This document shows positions 11,574 through 21,589 of a stretch of DNA of 64,000 nucleotides, piece after piece. Made by a program: the position numbers and the translations under genes. Under the pieces are notes generated by a model. The model was given only the letters and a program-made list of their open reading frames with translations, was not told the origin of the DNA and searched no databases. Origin of the DNA: Xenoacremonium recifei. Its lineage: Eukaryota > Ascomycota > Sordariomycetes > Hypocreales > Nectriaceae. The stretch covers positions 310,001 through 374,000 of the forward strand of contig WOFQ01000015.1 in NCBI GenBank assembly GCA_012184525.1. The letters run 5' to 3'. Position 1 is the stretch's first letter; every line of letters starts with the position of its first letter.

Positions 11574-12928
11574 ATGGAGACCCCCTCTCAGGCTGCACCC
11601 AGTGGGCTTACGCCCAAACCCGACATATGCACTGCCTCCGTGAGGAGTGGTCCCGGGCCACGGAAGGCGGCCGAGTTCAGCGGCCGGATCAGCTCCGCCC
11701 ACAAGCTCCCCCGGAAAAGGCAATATCACGGCGCTGTCTGCGGACCTCCAGACAACAGGCGAAGGATCCGGTGACTGGACCCTCGTCTGTCGGACCAAAC
11801 CTGAAAACGTTATGGCAGGAATGAACACTATCTTCCATGAGGACATTCTGGTACCCGGCAATAAGGAAGCCATCAAAAGGCTCCTCTTGAATCAGCAATA
11901 GGATTTTCCGGACCAAGCACACCCCGTCAAAAGTCTGGCTGATAGTCATATCAGGCTCCTGAGAGGACTATCCTTGCAACCATTGGCCGCAACCCCAATC
12001 ACCGTGGACAATGATGGTGTGGTTCCCACCCTGGAATACCGCTACTTATGCCCTTGGGGAGACTCCTATTATACTCTGGAGCTGGCCCCTTTGGCCATAC
12101 TGAATATCCCAAGGTACATGATCCAGCAAGCCGAGCGATTCAGACAACGACAAAGCAAGGACCCTAACCCCAGCCCCAGCCTTCATGCCTCAGCCTCCAT
12201 TTCATGGCCCTCCTCCGCCGGCCAGCTTATACCCTTGGATGGGACCACAAACACCGATGGTCCCGGTGATGCCCACACCTTGGGCTCACCCACAAGCACC
12301 ATATTACCAACCATACACGACTTATATTCACCACTACCACCCGATGTATGTCCCGGTGGCAGTTGCTGTGACCGGGCCTCCACAGCACGGCCTCTAGGGA
12401 ACGCGTGCAGTCAGGCGAAGCCCGTAGACTCATAGTCGGTAAAGGAGCGATTTGGCATGCACTCCTTTCTTCCCGCCGACGCCCAGATCTTCGGTTCAGC
12501 CTCAGCAGCAACCATACTACCGAGAGCTGCAACCATGGGCGCCTCCATATGGTCTGTGGATGCGCCAGACCTCCACTGTTCCCGCAGTATCACTGACTCT
12601 ATCCTTATCACCCGGTGTTTGCACCGACGGCGATGCCAGTGTCCGGTTTTTCGTAGCACAGGACCTAGGAGCTGAGCACAAGCTGAGAATCACCACCCGC
12701 AAGGCCTTCGCCTGCCAGCGTGCAGAGAAGATTTACGCCGCCTTCGAGGCCATCCAGGACCTCTATACTACTATCCACAGCTATCAGCAGGAGGTTGATT
12801 CCCTCCGGTCGCAAGTCAAACTCCTTAAGGAGGAGCTAGACTGTGTCAGGGATGCTAAGGCAGGAGGTGCTGTTTTGCTGTTTTGCTTCTCTGGCCTTTA
12901 TCGCTTTTGTCCACACCCCAGATTTTGA
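11574..12928 (+). pseudogene. Decayed Pro/Tyr-rich protein gene with coiled-coil end
   Basis: Coding-like sequence runs through several frames. Frame 3 opens at an ATG at 11574 (METPSQAAPSGL...) and ends within about 200 bases. Frame 1 then reads about 170 residues, interrupted only by a TAG at 11899-11901, including a normal-looking stretch around CPWGDSYYTLELAP. Near 12180 the sense frame switches to frame 2, a Pro/Tyr-rich segment with HHYHPMYVPVAVAVTG ending at 12397. A second, weakly similar Pro/Gln/Tyr-rich segment follows at 12480-12656 (QQQPYYRELQPWAPPYG in frame 2, then YHPVFAPTAMPVSG in frame 3). Frame 2 continues into a heptad-like helix (EEVDSL/LRSQVKLLKEEL type) at about 12720-12860. 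Frame switches and stops without usable splice sites suggest a pseudogene. The family is not recognised; a retroelement gag or a lost host gene are both possible. Confidence 0.35.
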
Positions 12929-15289
12929 GATCTGTCAGGGGACTACTGGCGAGCAGTGTCGAATTACTGTTGATAGTCCCTCCTATCTTCTTTCCCACGG
13001 ACTCCTACTTGGACGTGCTTGTTAGAGACAACCGGCTGGAATTGAAAGTTGAGGGGCGTCCGAGATGCTTCATTGGACTCCGACAACCTGATATTGTGAA
13101 GCCCTGTGAAATGATCAACCATGCGGATGAAGGACTGCGCATCCAGCGCGTCATATATAGTGCCTTCGACTATATAAACGTAGGTTCGCTGCTATATGAC
13201 AGGTTATCAAATGTGGCCCCTATCGAATATCTGCTCTATCTTTATATATATTGCTACTCCTCAACACAAAGTCGCCATTTCGACTCCAATTGCAGCCCTT
13301 CTTGGCAGAGACCAACATTCAAGAGAGAATATGACATGGAATTGGTAATGGCACACCTGAAGTATGCCATATCATGGTTTGTACTATTGCTTAAGCAGCA
13401 TAAAGTTATGAGACAGCCACTCAGAGATCCAAAATAAGGAGAGGTTGGCTCTTTGGGTCACTGCCTGGAGGTGGCTCGGACAGACGCCGAGCTGTTGCCA
13501 TGCGTTCATCAAAAAGACATGTATCAATTGACGAATGCGAGCAAGAATGAGCAGGCAGCTTCTGAGCTTGCTCTGGCTTTACTTTGTCGACCAGCTCATG
13601 AAGTCGGACACGAATGGCGGGCTCAACTACCTCTACTACCAAACCCGCCTCGACGACAACATGCTTGTGCACAGTGACTGCGCCCTCTTTATTGGCTGGA
13701 TTGCTACCGAATCGCCTATCATGGTCCGGACCATGCAGCTTCTCTACTGGTATGTGCGCTTAGAGAATGTGCAATTTATTATATATAGCGTTCGATTGAT
13801 CAAAGAATACCATCTAAGCATCTCTGGTGGAATCGCTTATTTTGGTGGATTATATGTTTGGGATCTTGAACATGTCTAGAAGAACTGACTGCGACACTCA
13901 ACGGTTCTGAGAGGCTGAGACATGATGAAAGCAGGTGCATCAAAGTGCAGGGGAGGAATTCTTGAAAGTCGAGCTGGCAAGGAATCTAAGACAAAATAAG
14001 GACCCCGTGTCCCTGAATACTATCCTGCATGGACTTATAGTATATTTCGACATCGAGAATCACCACTCAAAGCACTAGGAAGTACTTGCACTCGGCTTTG
14101 TAGGAATCTATCCTTCCTCCTCTGACTCCCTGCCGGGATCCCGAATGAATGAGCCGGAGGGAGTATGAGGTGCCGAACGTGGGACCAAACCTATATGGAA
14201 CCTCCTAGCCCTGGATGATGTCAATCTGATATTGGCTGCCCTCGAACCACTCAGAACCCGACGTGACAACCAAGGTGGGAGTTCCTATGCCATATAGACT
14301 CACTGTGGCCGGACAGGAGCAATATCAACACTGTGGTGGTCTTTCGGTTTACGGCCGATTCCTGATCGTGGAACTCGGGCCACAGCTCATCTAGCTCTTA
14401 AGGTAGCCCTGAAGCCACCTCGCTATGTGTCGTATAAACTATATCAACATATAATTGCCACAATCGCCCAAGCTTTTGATTTCCCAAGGATTCCATATGG
14501 CTCTTTATAGGTTCTCTGTGGACTAGCTTGCTTAGTACTGGTCGCTACGGCACAGCAGAAGGAACATACTCTCATGGTGGCCAAAAGCTTCTAAAGATGA
14601 GAGATAAAGGTCCATAGGGGGCTTTCAATGAGAATACAGGATATCTCAGTGGCACGAGATTGTAAAACAGGCCATCCCCAGGTGTGTCATGTATTGGGTT
14701 GTGCTGCTTCATAGAACATTTCCCAATTGATGCAAACCAACAATTATCATCACTTTCGCATTTACTCGGGGGAGTGGTTGCCTGGGTTAGGCAGCAACCT
14801 GATAGCGAATTTAGAATAAGATAACGATCAAATAAATTATTATTCAGACCGATAATGGGAGGTATCTTGTGAATGTGAACAAGGACCACGTATGAGCGTA
14901 CGTCAGTGAAGGCTGTTGGGACGCCTCACTGACGAGGCCTTGCGCCACAGACAGGATGGCCTGGCCTGGCATCCCGATAGCGTCGCAGTAAAGGTACACC
15001 GAACCCCCGCCAATCTCCAGCCCTACAGCGGGTACAGCCACTGTTCTGTCATCGGCCGGCCCATGGCATGCCCCGCTAGCCGATGGTGGCGGGGCAATTC
15101 CCTGACGTCGTCATTCCGGCTCACATGCTCTGGTTCCGGTCACGACCTGCACCCAATCTTGACTTCAGCCAATCCCTCCCCAAAGGCTGTCCTTTATTCA
15201 CCGCAAAACGCTTGGATTGAAAGCCCGCGCCGGGCCTTTCGCTGAATGTCGAAGTAACACACCTTCTCCGACGGACAGACAGATTCAGG

Positions 15290-17927
15290 ATGTCTCCTCC
15301 CACCGGCACTGGCGGCGGCGCCCCTCGTCCGAGATCCTCGTCGCCATCGGGCAGCTTCTATGCGCTGAGCGACGATGAAGAGGGCGAGTACAACACCATC
15401 ACCCACGCCGAGACAGGCCGTGGCGTGAAGCTGCTCTTCTCTAAAAGCAAGGTCCGTCGAATTACTACTATTTTCCGGTCCAGAGTCTAACCACTATCAT
15501 CATATCAGGTCTACGTCCACCCGACCCCGTCCGCGAAAGACAATATACCCGGCTACATCGCCCTCCTCCAGCAGAAAGGCCACCATGGCGAGCGCCCGAC
15601 GTCCTCCGACTCCAAAGAATCGACCTCCATCGCATCCTCGGACCTGCTCCTCGCCTGGGTGCCCGAATCCACACTCGGCGACTCAGCGAGCATCTACGTC
15701 AAGGTCGATCTCTGCGATGGCGACTCTCCTCCCAAGCAATCCTACCTCGTCCCTCCTCCTCCGACGGTTACAAGCCATAGTGGGTCAGTTGGAGGATACG
15801 CCTTCGCCATTCCTGTCAGTGCAGTCTACTCGCTGCTGATCAGACCACCGAGCCTGGGCTGGTGGTATGGATCGGTCATCATCAACTCGCGAGCGGGCGA
15901 CAGCTTTCCGGCGCTGTTCTTCCACGATAACGAGTGCCAAAGCACTATCCTTCAAAAGAAGAAGTTGGCGCGCGACAAGTTTGATCCTTTCGGCGAGGAT
16001 GGGCAGATGTTCTGGGGTGGCGACGAGGTGCTGCGGTGGCTAAAGCGCTATGTCCGGATTGAGAGATCTGGGGCCGAACCCAACATCTACCTACTGGAAC
16101 CGAGCAAAGAGGATAGTGAAGCCTTTGGTTCTAAGTTGACATCGGGTCCATCACAGATCGGCCGAAGCGACAGCGCTCAAGGGTTGCGTGGGCGCGGCGG
16201 ACCCAGCAAGCAGGATGCCCAGATGGACCCGTTTGTCAAGTTTGTCAAAGAGACTGGCTGGAACATCATGGAGAAGTTCAGCAAGGTTACCACCTTTACC
16301 AGGAGGGCAGCTCAGGACCTTGTCGAGAACCCGAATCTGCCCCCACAAGTCCGGCGGCTGCTCAAGAACCCGGAAGTGCAGACTCTCCAAGATGAGTTCG
16401 ACAGCGCGCGCATATACTTGGCCCGCTGGGCTATGGGCATCCAGGAGCAGAGCGAACGTGATCGCCGGCAAAAGATATGGACCGCTAACGACGTCATGGA
16501 GTTGGAGGACACGGGCGTTGGGGAGTTTGAGCTGCTCGAGGGCACTAGCTCGCTATCGATGGAAGAACGGAGACGAACAGTGACGATGAAGGAGTGGAAC
16601 AGCTTCTTCGATCCCCGGACAGGCCGGCTATCAGTTACGGTCGACGAAGTCAAAGAACGGGTCTTCCATGGAGGACTAGATGCCGAAGATGGTGTTCGCA
16701 AGGAGGCATGGATGTTTCTCCTTGGCGTGCACGAATGGTACAGCACAGCCGACGAGAGAAAAGCCGAGATTGCCTCGCTCCGCGATTCATACTACAAGCT
16801 CAAGCTCTCTTGGTGGGAGCGGCTTGATGGTGAAGGAGGCGAAGGCGAGACGGGCGAATGGTGGCGCGAGCAAAAGGGGCGCATCGGTAGGTTGCCCCTC
16901 GACTGTGATATACCAGCGCCAGCACTAACCCGCCTCGCAGAAAAGGACGTCCATCGGACCGACCGCAACGTGCCCATCTTTCAGGGCGAGGATATCCCAC
17001 ACCCGGATCCCAAGTCACCCTTTGCCGAAGTCGGCACCAACGTTCATCTGGAGCAGATGAAGGAGATGCTGCTGACGTACAACGAGTACAATAAGGACCT
17101 CGGCTACGTCCAGGGCATGTCAGACCTGCTGGCACCCATATATGCCGTCATTCAGGACGACGCCATGGCTTTCTGGGCGTTCCAGAAGTTCATGGACCGC
17201 ATGGAGCGCAACTTTCTCCGGGACCAGTCCGGCATGCGCAGCCAGCTACTGACGCTCGACCAACTTGTGCAGTTCATGGATCCCAAGCTCTGGAACCACC
17301 TACAGAAGGCTGACAGTACCAACTTCTTTTTCTTTTTCCGCATGATCCTGGTCTGGTATAAGCGCGAGTTCCCCTGGATGGATATTTTGAGGCTGTGGGA
17401 GACGTTGTGGACAGACTATCTTTCGGCAAACTTCCACCTGTTTATCGCGCTGGCGATTCTGGAGAAGCATCGAGATGTCATCATGGCTCATCTGCAGCAC
17501 TTTGATGAGGTGCTCAAGTACAGTATGTCATCGCTCTACCCCTTACTCACTTGCATAGTGCTTACACATTCCAGTCAACGAACTCTCCAACACCATCGAG
17601 CTTGAATCGACCCTCATCCGCGCTGAAGCTCTATTCCGCCGCTACCAGCGCCTCGTCGACGCCGTCGACAAGAAGCAAAACTTCCCCGGCCCTCGTCCCC
17701 AGCCTGCCTCCTCAGCCACAGCACCCAACGTTGCACAGTCCAGCGGTAAGGGTAAAGCCAACGATGCGAAGGGCAAGACCACCGATGGCAAGGGCAAAGC
17801 TACTGCGGAGGAAGAACCGGCGCGACCTAAGGTTATCACGCCGGAGCTGCGCAAGTTGTTGAGCCGTGAGGTCGAGGTGCTTCCGCGGAAGACGGTAGCG
17901 CAGAAAGGCGAGGGGATGCCAAGGTAA
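15290..17927 (+). CDS. gyp7: TBC-domain Rab GTPase-activating protein, Gyp7-like
   Basis: Four exons (15290-15451, 15509-16886, 16941-17522, 17575-17927) encode 824 residues. The N-terminal half contains the Gyp7-type lead-in (SKSKVYVHPTPSA across intron 1), which precedes a C-terminal TBC domain. The dual-finger residues are both visible: IEKDVHRTDR carries the arginine finger at about R519, and GYVQGMSD the glutamine finger at about Q571. The family stimulates GTP hydrolysis by Ypt7/Rab7 and so limits vacuole and late-endosome fusion. Intron 2 (16887-16940, 54 nt) is a multiple of three with no stop. It was recognised because removing it restores the canonical IxxDxxR motif. The C-terminus after about residue 735 is low-complexity (GKGKANDAKGK) and basic. 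Convergent with mso1, 262 bp apart. Confidence 0.93.
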
Positions 17928-18189
17928 CATTTGATGCGGAGGGATTATTGCTTGTGTGATTTGTGTTATTAGTTGAGGCCTTTTGCATTTATGTACATGT
18001 GCTGGCGTTCAAGGCGGGTGGGCATGGAGTTTTTTTGCTGTCTTATACAACTTTGAATGCTGGGAGGCACTTTATTCTCGACTTGAATATCGATCAATGC
18101 TCCGTGTTCCAAGTGGCATTAATTATTGATGGTGCTGTTCCGGGTATAACGCCGTTCTATTCTGAAACTGAAAGCCAACTCTGCGTTCC

Positions 18190-18987
18190 TCATCGATAGC
18201 CCCTCGGTCCAGGCGGTAAACCCCTCCGCTGGATGCCTCCATTCCTTGCCGGTGCCGGTGCCGGTGCTCCTCCGCCGTAAGCATCACCACCGCTCGACCA
18301 CGGCGCATTCGAACCCATATACGCCCCTCCTCCTCCTCCTCCTCCTCCTCCACCGCCGCTTCCACCACCACCACCATCATACATCCCCCCCGGCGCAAAT
18401 CGGTCTTCATACGACGCACCGCCACCACCACCTCCCGCTGGCGGCGCAAACGGCCCCTGACTTCCTCCCCCGCTCTGCTGCGACGGACTCGTCGTGCGCG
18501 ATCCGCCCCAAAGCCGCTGCCTAAGTCTATCCTGCGCACTCCCGCCCGCCGCTCCCCCGGGCGGCACACTCGCCGCCTCGGCGCGATAACTCCCCGGCCT
18601 CGCCTGCTGACTCGGCAACGGGCGTCTCGCCACGCCGCCTCCCGCGCGCAAGCTCTGCGGCGCCTGCTGCTGCGGCTCCTGGCCGGGGCTATCCCACAGA
18701 CTGCTTAGTCCTCCACCGCCCTGCGTTGGCGCCGCGGCAGCATATCGTCCGGGAGCGGCGTTGTTCACGAGGAGGGGTTGAGGCGTGGAGGCGGATGATG
18801 GCGCTTTGGGGTCCGGGGGCAGCCAGGGCGGGAAGGGGCGGCCTTTCTCGGTGTAGTAGTTGCGCAGGACGCGGCATACGTGGGTGTCGTCTTCGGTGTC
18901 GCCGTCGGCGTCGGAGGAGAGGAGCGTGGAGCGGAGGGAGGAGATTTGGGAGGAGGTTTTGGTGAGGAGGTTGGAGTACCAGGACAT
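18190..18987 (-). CDS. mso1: Mso1-like Sec1-binding protein with Gly-rich C-terminus
   Basis: Single exon of 265 residues. I start at the ATG at 18985-18987, because from there the protein begins MSWYSNLLTKTSSQISSLRS and continues to RNYYTEKGRPFPPWLP, the N-terminal block of the fungal Mso1 Sec1-binding domain. The frame stays open upstream to 19299, but that extension is Arg/Pro/Ser-rich and looks like 5' leader. In yeast Mso1 binds the SM protein Sec1 and membrane lipids and assists exocytic SNARE assembly at the plasma membrane. Residues from about 75 on are disordered, with Pro/Gln/Gly runs and an uninterrupted polyglycine stretch encoded by the trinucleotide repeat at 18326-18351. Orthology rests on the first 60 residues only. 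Confidence 0.82.
   Translation of the reverse strand: MSWYSNLLTKTSSQISSLRSTLLSSDADGDTEDDTHVCRVLRNYYTEKGRPFPPWLPPDPKAPSSASTPQPLLVNNAAPGRYAAAAPTQGGGGLSSLWDSPGQEPQQQAPQSLRAGGGVARRPLPSQQARPGSYRAEAASVPPGGAAGGSAQDRLRQRLWGGSRTTSPSQQSGGGSQGPFAPPAGGGGGGASYEDRFAPGGMYDGGGGGSGGGGGGGGGGGAYMGSNAPWSSGGDAYGGGAPAPAPARNGGIQRRGLPPGPRGYR
18326..18351. repeat. (CTC/CCT)n trinucleotide repeat inside mso1
   Basis: About eight to nine perfect trinucleotide units encode polyglycine on the minus strand. A GGTGCC hexamer repeat lies close by at about 18246-18270 and encodes alternating Ala-Pro. Confidence 0.85.
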
Positions 18988-19638
18988 GGCGGAGAGGGGA
19001 CGGTGAATCTGAGGACCTGCTGCTGGATTCAACGCCCCTCGTGGGATAGGGCGGGTCGGTTGCTTTTGAGGCTGGAGCTCGCTGCTTGTGTTGTTGTCGA
19101 GGAAGGGTGCTGTGGTGGTATCGAGGCGGGAGAGTGCTTGACGTTGGATGTTGGAGATGGATGGAGACGGAGTGAAGAGACGGTGACGTGGGTGGACAAC
19201 TTGGAGCTTAAGGTGGGCTGCCCGTTTCGTAGCTGCCTTGCGGGGTCTTAGCCCGTGCCTAAAATAAGCACGAATTACTCGATTTAATAGATAAAACAAA
19301 ACATGGATTAGTACGGTTCCTTATTTTATTTTACTCTTTTACCTTTTCTTTAAAATTAATAATATTGCTTGTTTTGGGGAGAACAGCCTGTGACAGCAAT
19401 GGAGGGGCATTGACTGGCGAAGACACATCGGTCACCTGACCCGCGCTCAGACAGCAACCACGTTCATGCGCACTAACACACACAAGATTGAGCATTCACA
19501 TAGCGTCTAGGGCACTTCTCATACACTTGAAATAACATCAGTAATACCATGTTCCATATGGACCCTTATTTGGCGGACCTGAGGCCCCTCTGGAGTATAT
19601 ATTCAGCGTCTCACCACCATGCTCTCCTAGCTAGAGCA
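18988..19638. other. Intergenic: mso1 leader and methyltransferase 3' region
   Basis: The first 300 bases extend the mso1 frame without domain content and probably hold its 5' leader. An AT-rich stretch at 19300-19380 follows. Nothing else was recognised. Confidence 0.5.
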
Positions 19639-21059
19639 TCATGCTTCCGGTTTCCTAGCATAAACTACACCACTATGAACAGGTCAGCACGAACTCGGAT
19701 ACAATAGAGGGCGTTGCACACATCTTCCAATAGGCGTGAATCTTGGGACTATTCCAGTCCTTCCTCAACTTAATCAAGAACAGTTCCACTTCCTCACGGC
19801 TCCAACCTAGACCTCTCGTGAACGGTGCCATGGTAAGCGCTTCGAGCGCAGAGCCTCCGTTCACATTGTTCCATGCACCGAGCTCTTTGTACTTCTTGTC
19901 TCTGGGCCAGCTATTGGTGGGCCACTTGAATTGAGTCTCGACGATATCGGTGAACCCGACCCCTTTCATTAAGTCCTTAAACTTGGCAGTCCTTTCAAAT
20001 GAACGATTGAACTTTGTGGCAGCTTTGTCGAGTAGTCTACACCACTTGTAAAGTGTAGTGTCTTCAGTCAGGGTTCCGTCATCGCTGCCCATAATAACAT
20101 CTACGTCCTGTAATTCAACGTAGCCCCCAGGAGCAAGGTTTCTATTTAGGTTAGAGACTTAATAAGTGTAGTAAATGTACGGATCTTACTCATAGATCTT
20201 TTTCAAGTAAGATCCCCAGTTTTGAATACTGAAGTTCATGAATCGGCTGTGAATATAATCAAATGGTTCATTATACGTCCATTTTTCGTCGATATCGTCA
20301 ATCTGGAATTGAACATTGGGAGGGACGCTGGAGTCAGTCAGCCAGACTCTCGTGCAAATGAGAAATCAATTCGTACAAGTAAGGCTGGCTTGGGGATAGG
20401 TCAACGCCAATAACCTTCATATGTAAATTAGTCTTCCGAATTTGACGACAAGCCTCAACTAACCGTTGCGTTGGGATGCTCGTCTCCAAAGTCGATGGCC
20501 CAGATGCCAGTGCCAGTGCCTACATCGAGGACGCGTTTGGCGCCGGAACCAGCAAGGTTTGGAGGGCTCAGACCCAGCTTATTGCCAAAGGTTAGAAGAC
20601 ACAGATTATGCTGAAGATCTAGACAGTATCAGTGAGTAATAATACCAACACGGGGTTAAGAATAGCTCCACCTAGTCTTTCTTTCTCCTCTTCGTCATTG
20701 GGAAGGTTGTATTCTGTCATAAATAAAGATCAGTCTTGACTCTGGATCAACTAACTCTAAGGAAATTTTATGCTTTGGGGTTACGCACTGCCTTCTCTAT
20801 ACTTGTGATATGTCCTGCCATTCTCAATCCGATAATCCAGAATTGAACTTCTTAGGCTTTCAGTAGAGGATGCTGCCTCCTAGTGAATCGAATTCGTCAA
20901 TGCTCTTTCTCTCCAAGCGAGACACTTCTCTTACCAATCCAAGCGAGGAGTCTGCGTCCGGAACCTTCCCTCACTATTAGCCAAGACGAAATTTCTGGTA
21001 GGATATAGACCAACATCATCTGCGGGGGCGAGGATTGGATCTGCTTCAACGGTAGTCAT
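19639..21059 (-). CDS. LaeA-like class I SAM-dependent methyltransferase
   Basis: Nine exons joined by eight introns of 48-75 nt (19673-19721, 20142-20189, 20328-20376, 20415-20463, 20619-20671, 20714-20788, 20880-20934, 20965-21014) give exactly 330 residues. The family landmarks appear in order: an acidic N-terminus, ENGRTYHKYREGKYNLPND, SAM-binding motif I as VLDVGTGTGIWAIDF, the acidic motif II end GVDLSPSQP, and LAPGGYVELQDVD. The terminal exon is only 34 nt; splicing it in converts an unrelated tail into VVYARKPEA, the usual family ending. These proteins resemble the secondary-metabolism regulator LaeA and the many paralogues near metabolite clusters, but their substrates are mostly unknown. 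It lies downstream of the GH71 gene on the same strand, 530 bp away. I do not call it LaeA itself. Confidence 0.9.
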
Positions 21060-21589
21060 CTTACTGGCAGACGTGAAGTAGCTGAAAGATTGCACGTTCA
21101 CGAGAATGAGGAGTCGACTTTTAAATCACGCAGACCGCCGGAGCACAAACAAACAAGACCACAGGCAACAAAGTTTTCAACTTGCAGTATTATCCGGCCT
21201 CTCGCCTGATAATTTGCGGGGATTCATCAACCAACATGCATACGATATTCCTGGGACGTTTACGATGCACTAAACTGGAGTATAAGCCACGGGCCTGACA
21301 GCCGCAACAAAAGGACGAATATCTCTGCGAAGGAGCTAAGAAGCTAAATCGCCCACATTTTCATCTCAAACATCCTAGAGCGTCAACCGAGAGGGGTATT
21401 TAATGCCTAGGGTACTACAGGAGTCGCAAGAACAGCATCAACCTTGGCGGTGGACATGGTGTAGCATTGAAGCCCCGCTCATCACTCTTGCGAGATGCGT
21501 TTTTATCCGGGACTGTTGGTTGACCTGACTTCTATTACTAACAAGCTATAGGCCACTTTGTGTGAACATATACACATTCCCCGAGCCCG
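21060..21589. other. Intergenic: promoter of the methyltransferase gene
   Basis: A 530 bp gap between the methyltransferase start and the stop of the GH71 gene. No TATA box or CT tract stands out and no ORF of note was seen. Confidence 0.5.

Larger units (their letters stand above)
4739..15289. other. Gene-poor block, 10.5 kb, repeat-bearing with decayed coding remnants
   Basis: No intact gene could be built in this stretch although both neighbours are clean genes. It holds a promoter-like segment near 5.4 kb, direct repeats at 6.0-6.45 kb, about ten TATATATA-type tracts between 6.7 and 13.8 kb, and one decayed Pro/Tyr-rich coding region at 11.57-12.93 kb. I saw no reverse transcriptase, integrase, transposase or zinc-knuckle motif in any frame. 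By eye the block is not strongly AT-rich, so it does not look heavily RIP-mutated. From about 14.9 kb on it is probably the gyp7 promoter. Confidence 0.5.

Noticed and set aside
12883..13437. 184-codon plus-strand ORF following the decayed gene
   Set aside because: Hydrophobic and Tyr-rich but with no family resemblance, and it crosses several TATATA tracts; likely chance.
4739..15289. RIP-mutated retrotransposon
   Set aside because: No polymerase, integrase or transposase motif, no long terminal repeats, and no strongly AT-rich TpA-loaded stretch by eye.
18988..19299. Upstream in-frame extension of the Mso1-like ORF (first Met at 19299)
   Set aside because: The family domain starts exactly at MSWYSNLL; the extension is Arg/Pro/Ser-rich with no conserved motif and looks like 5' leader.
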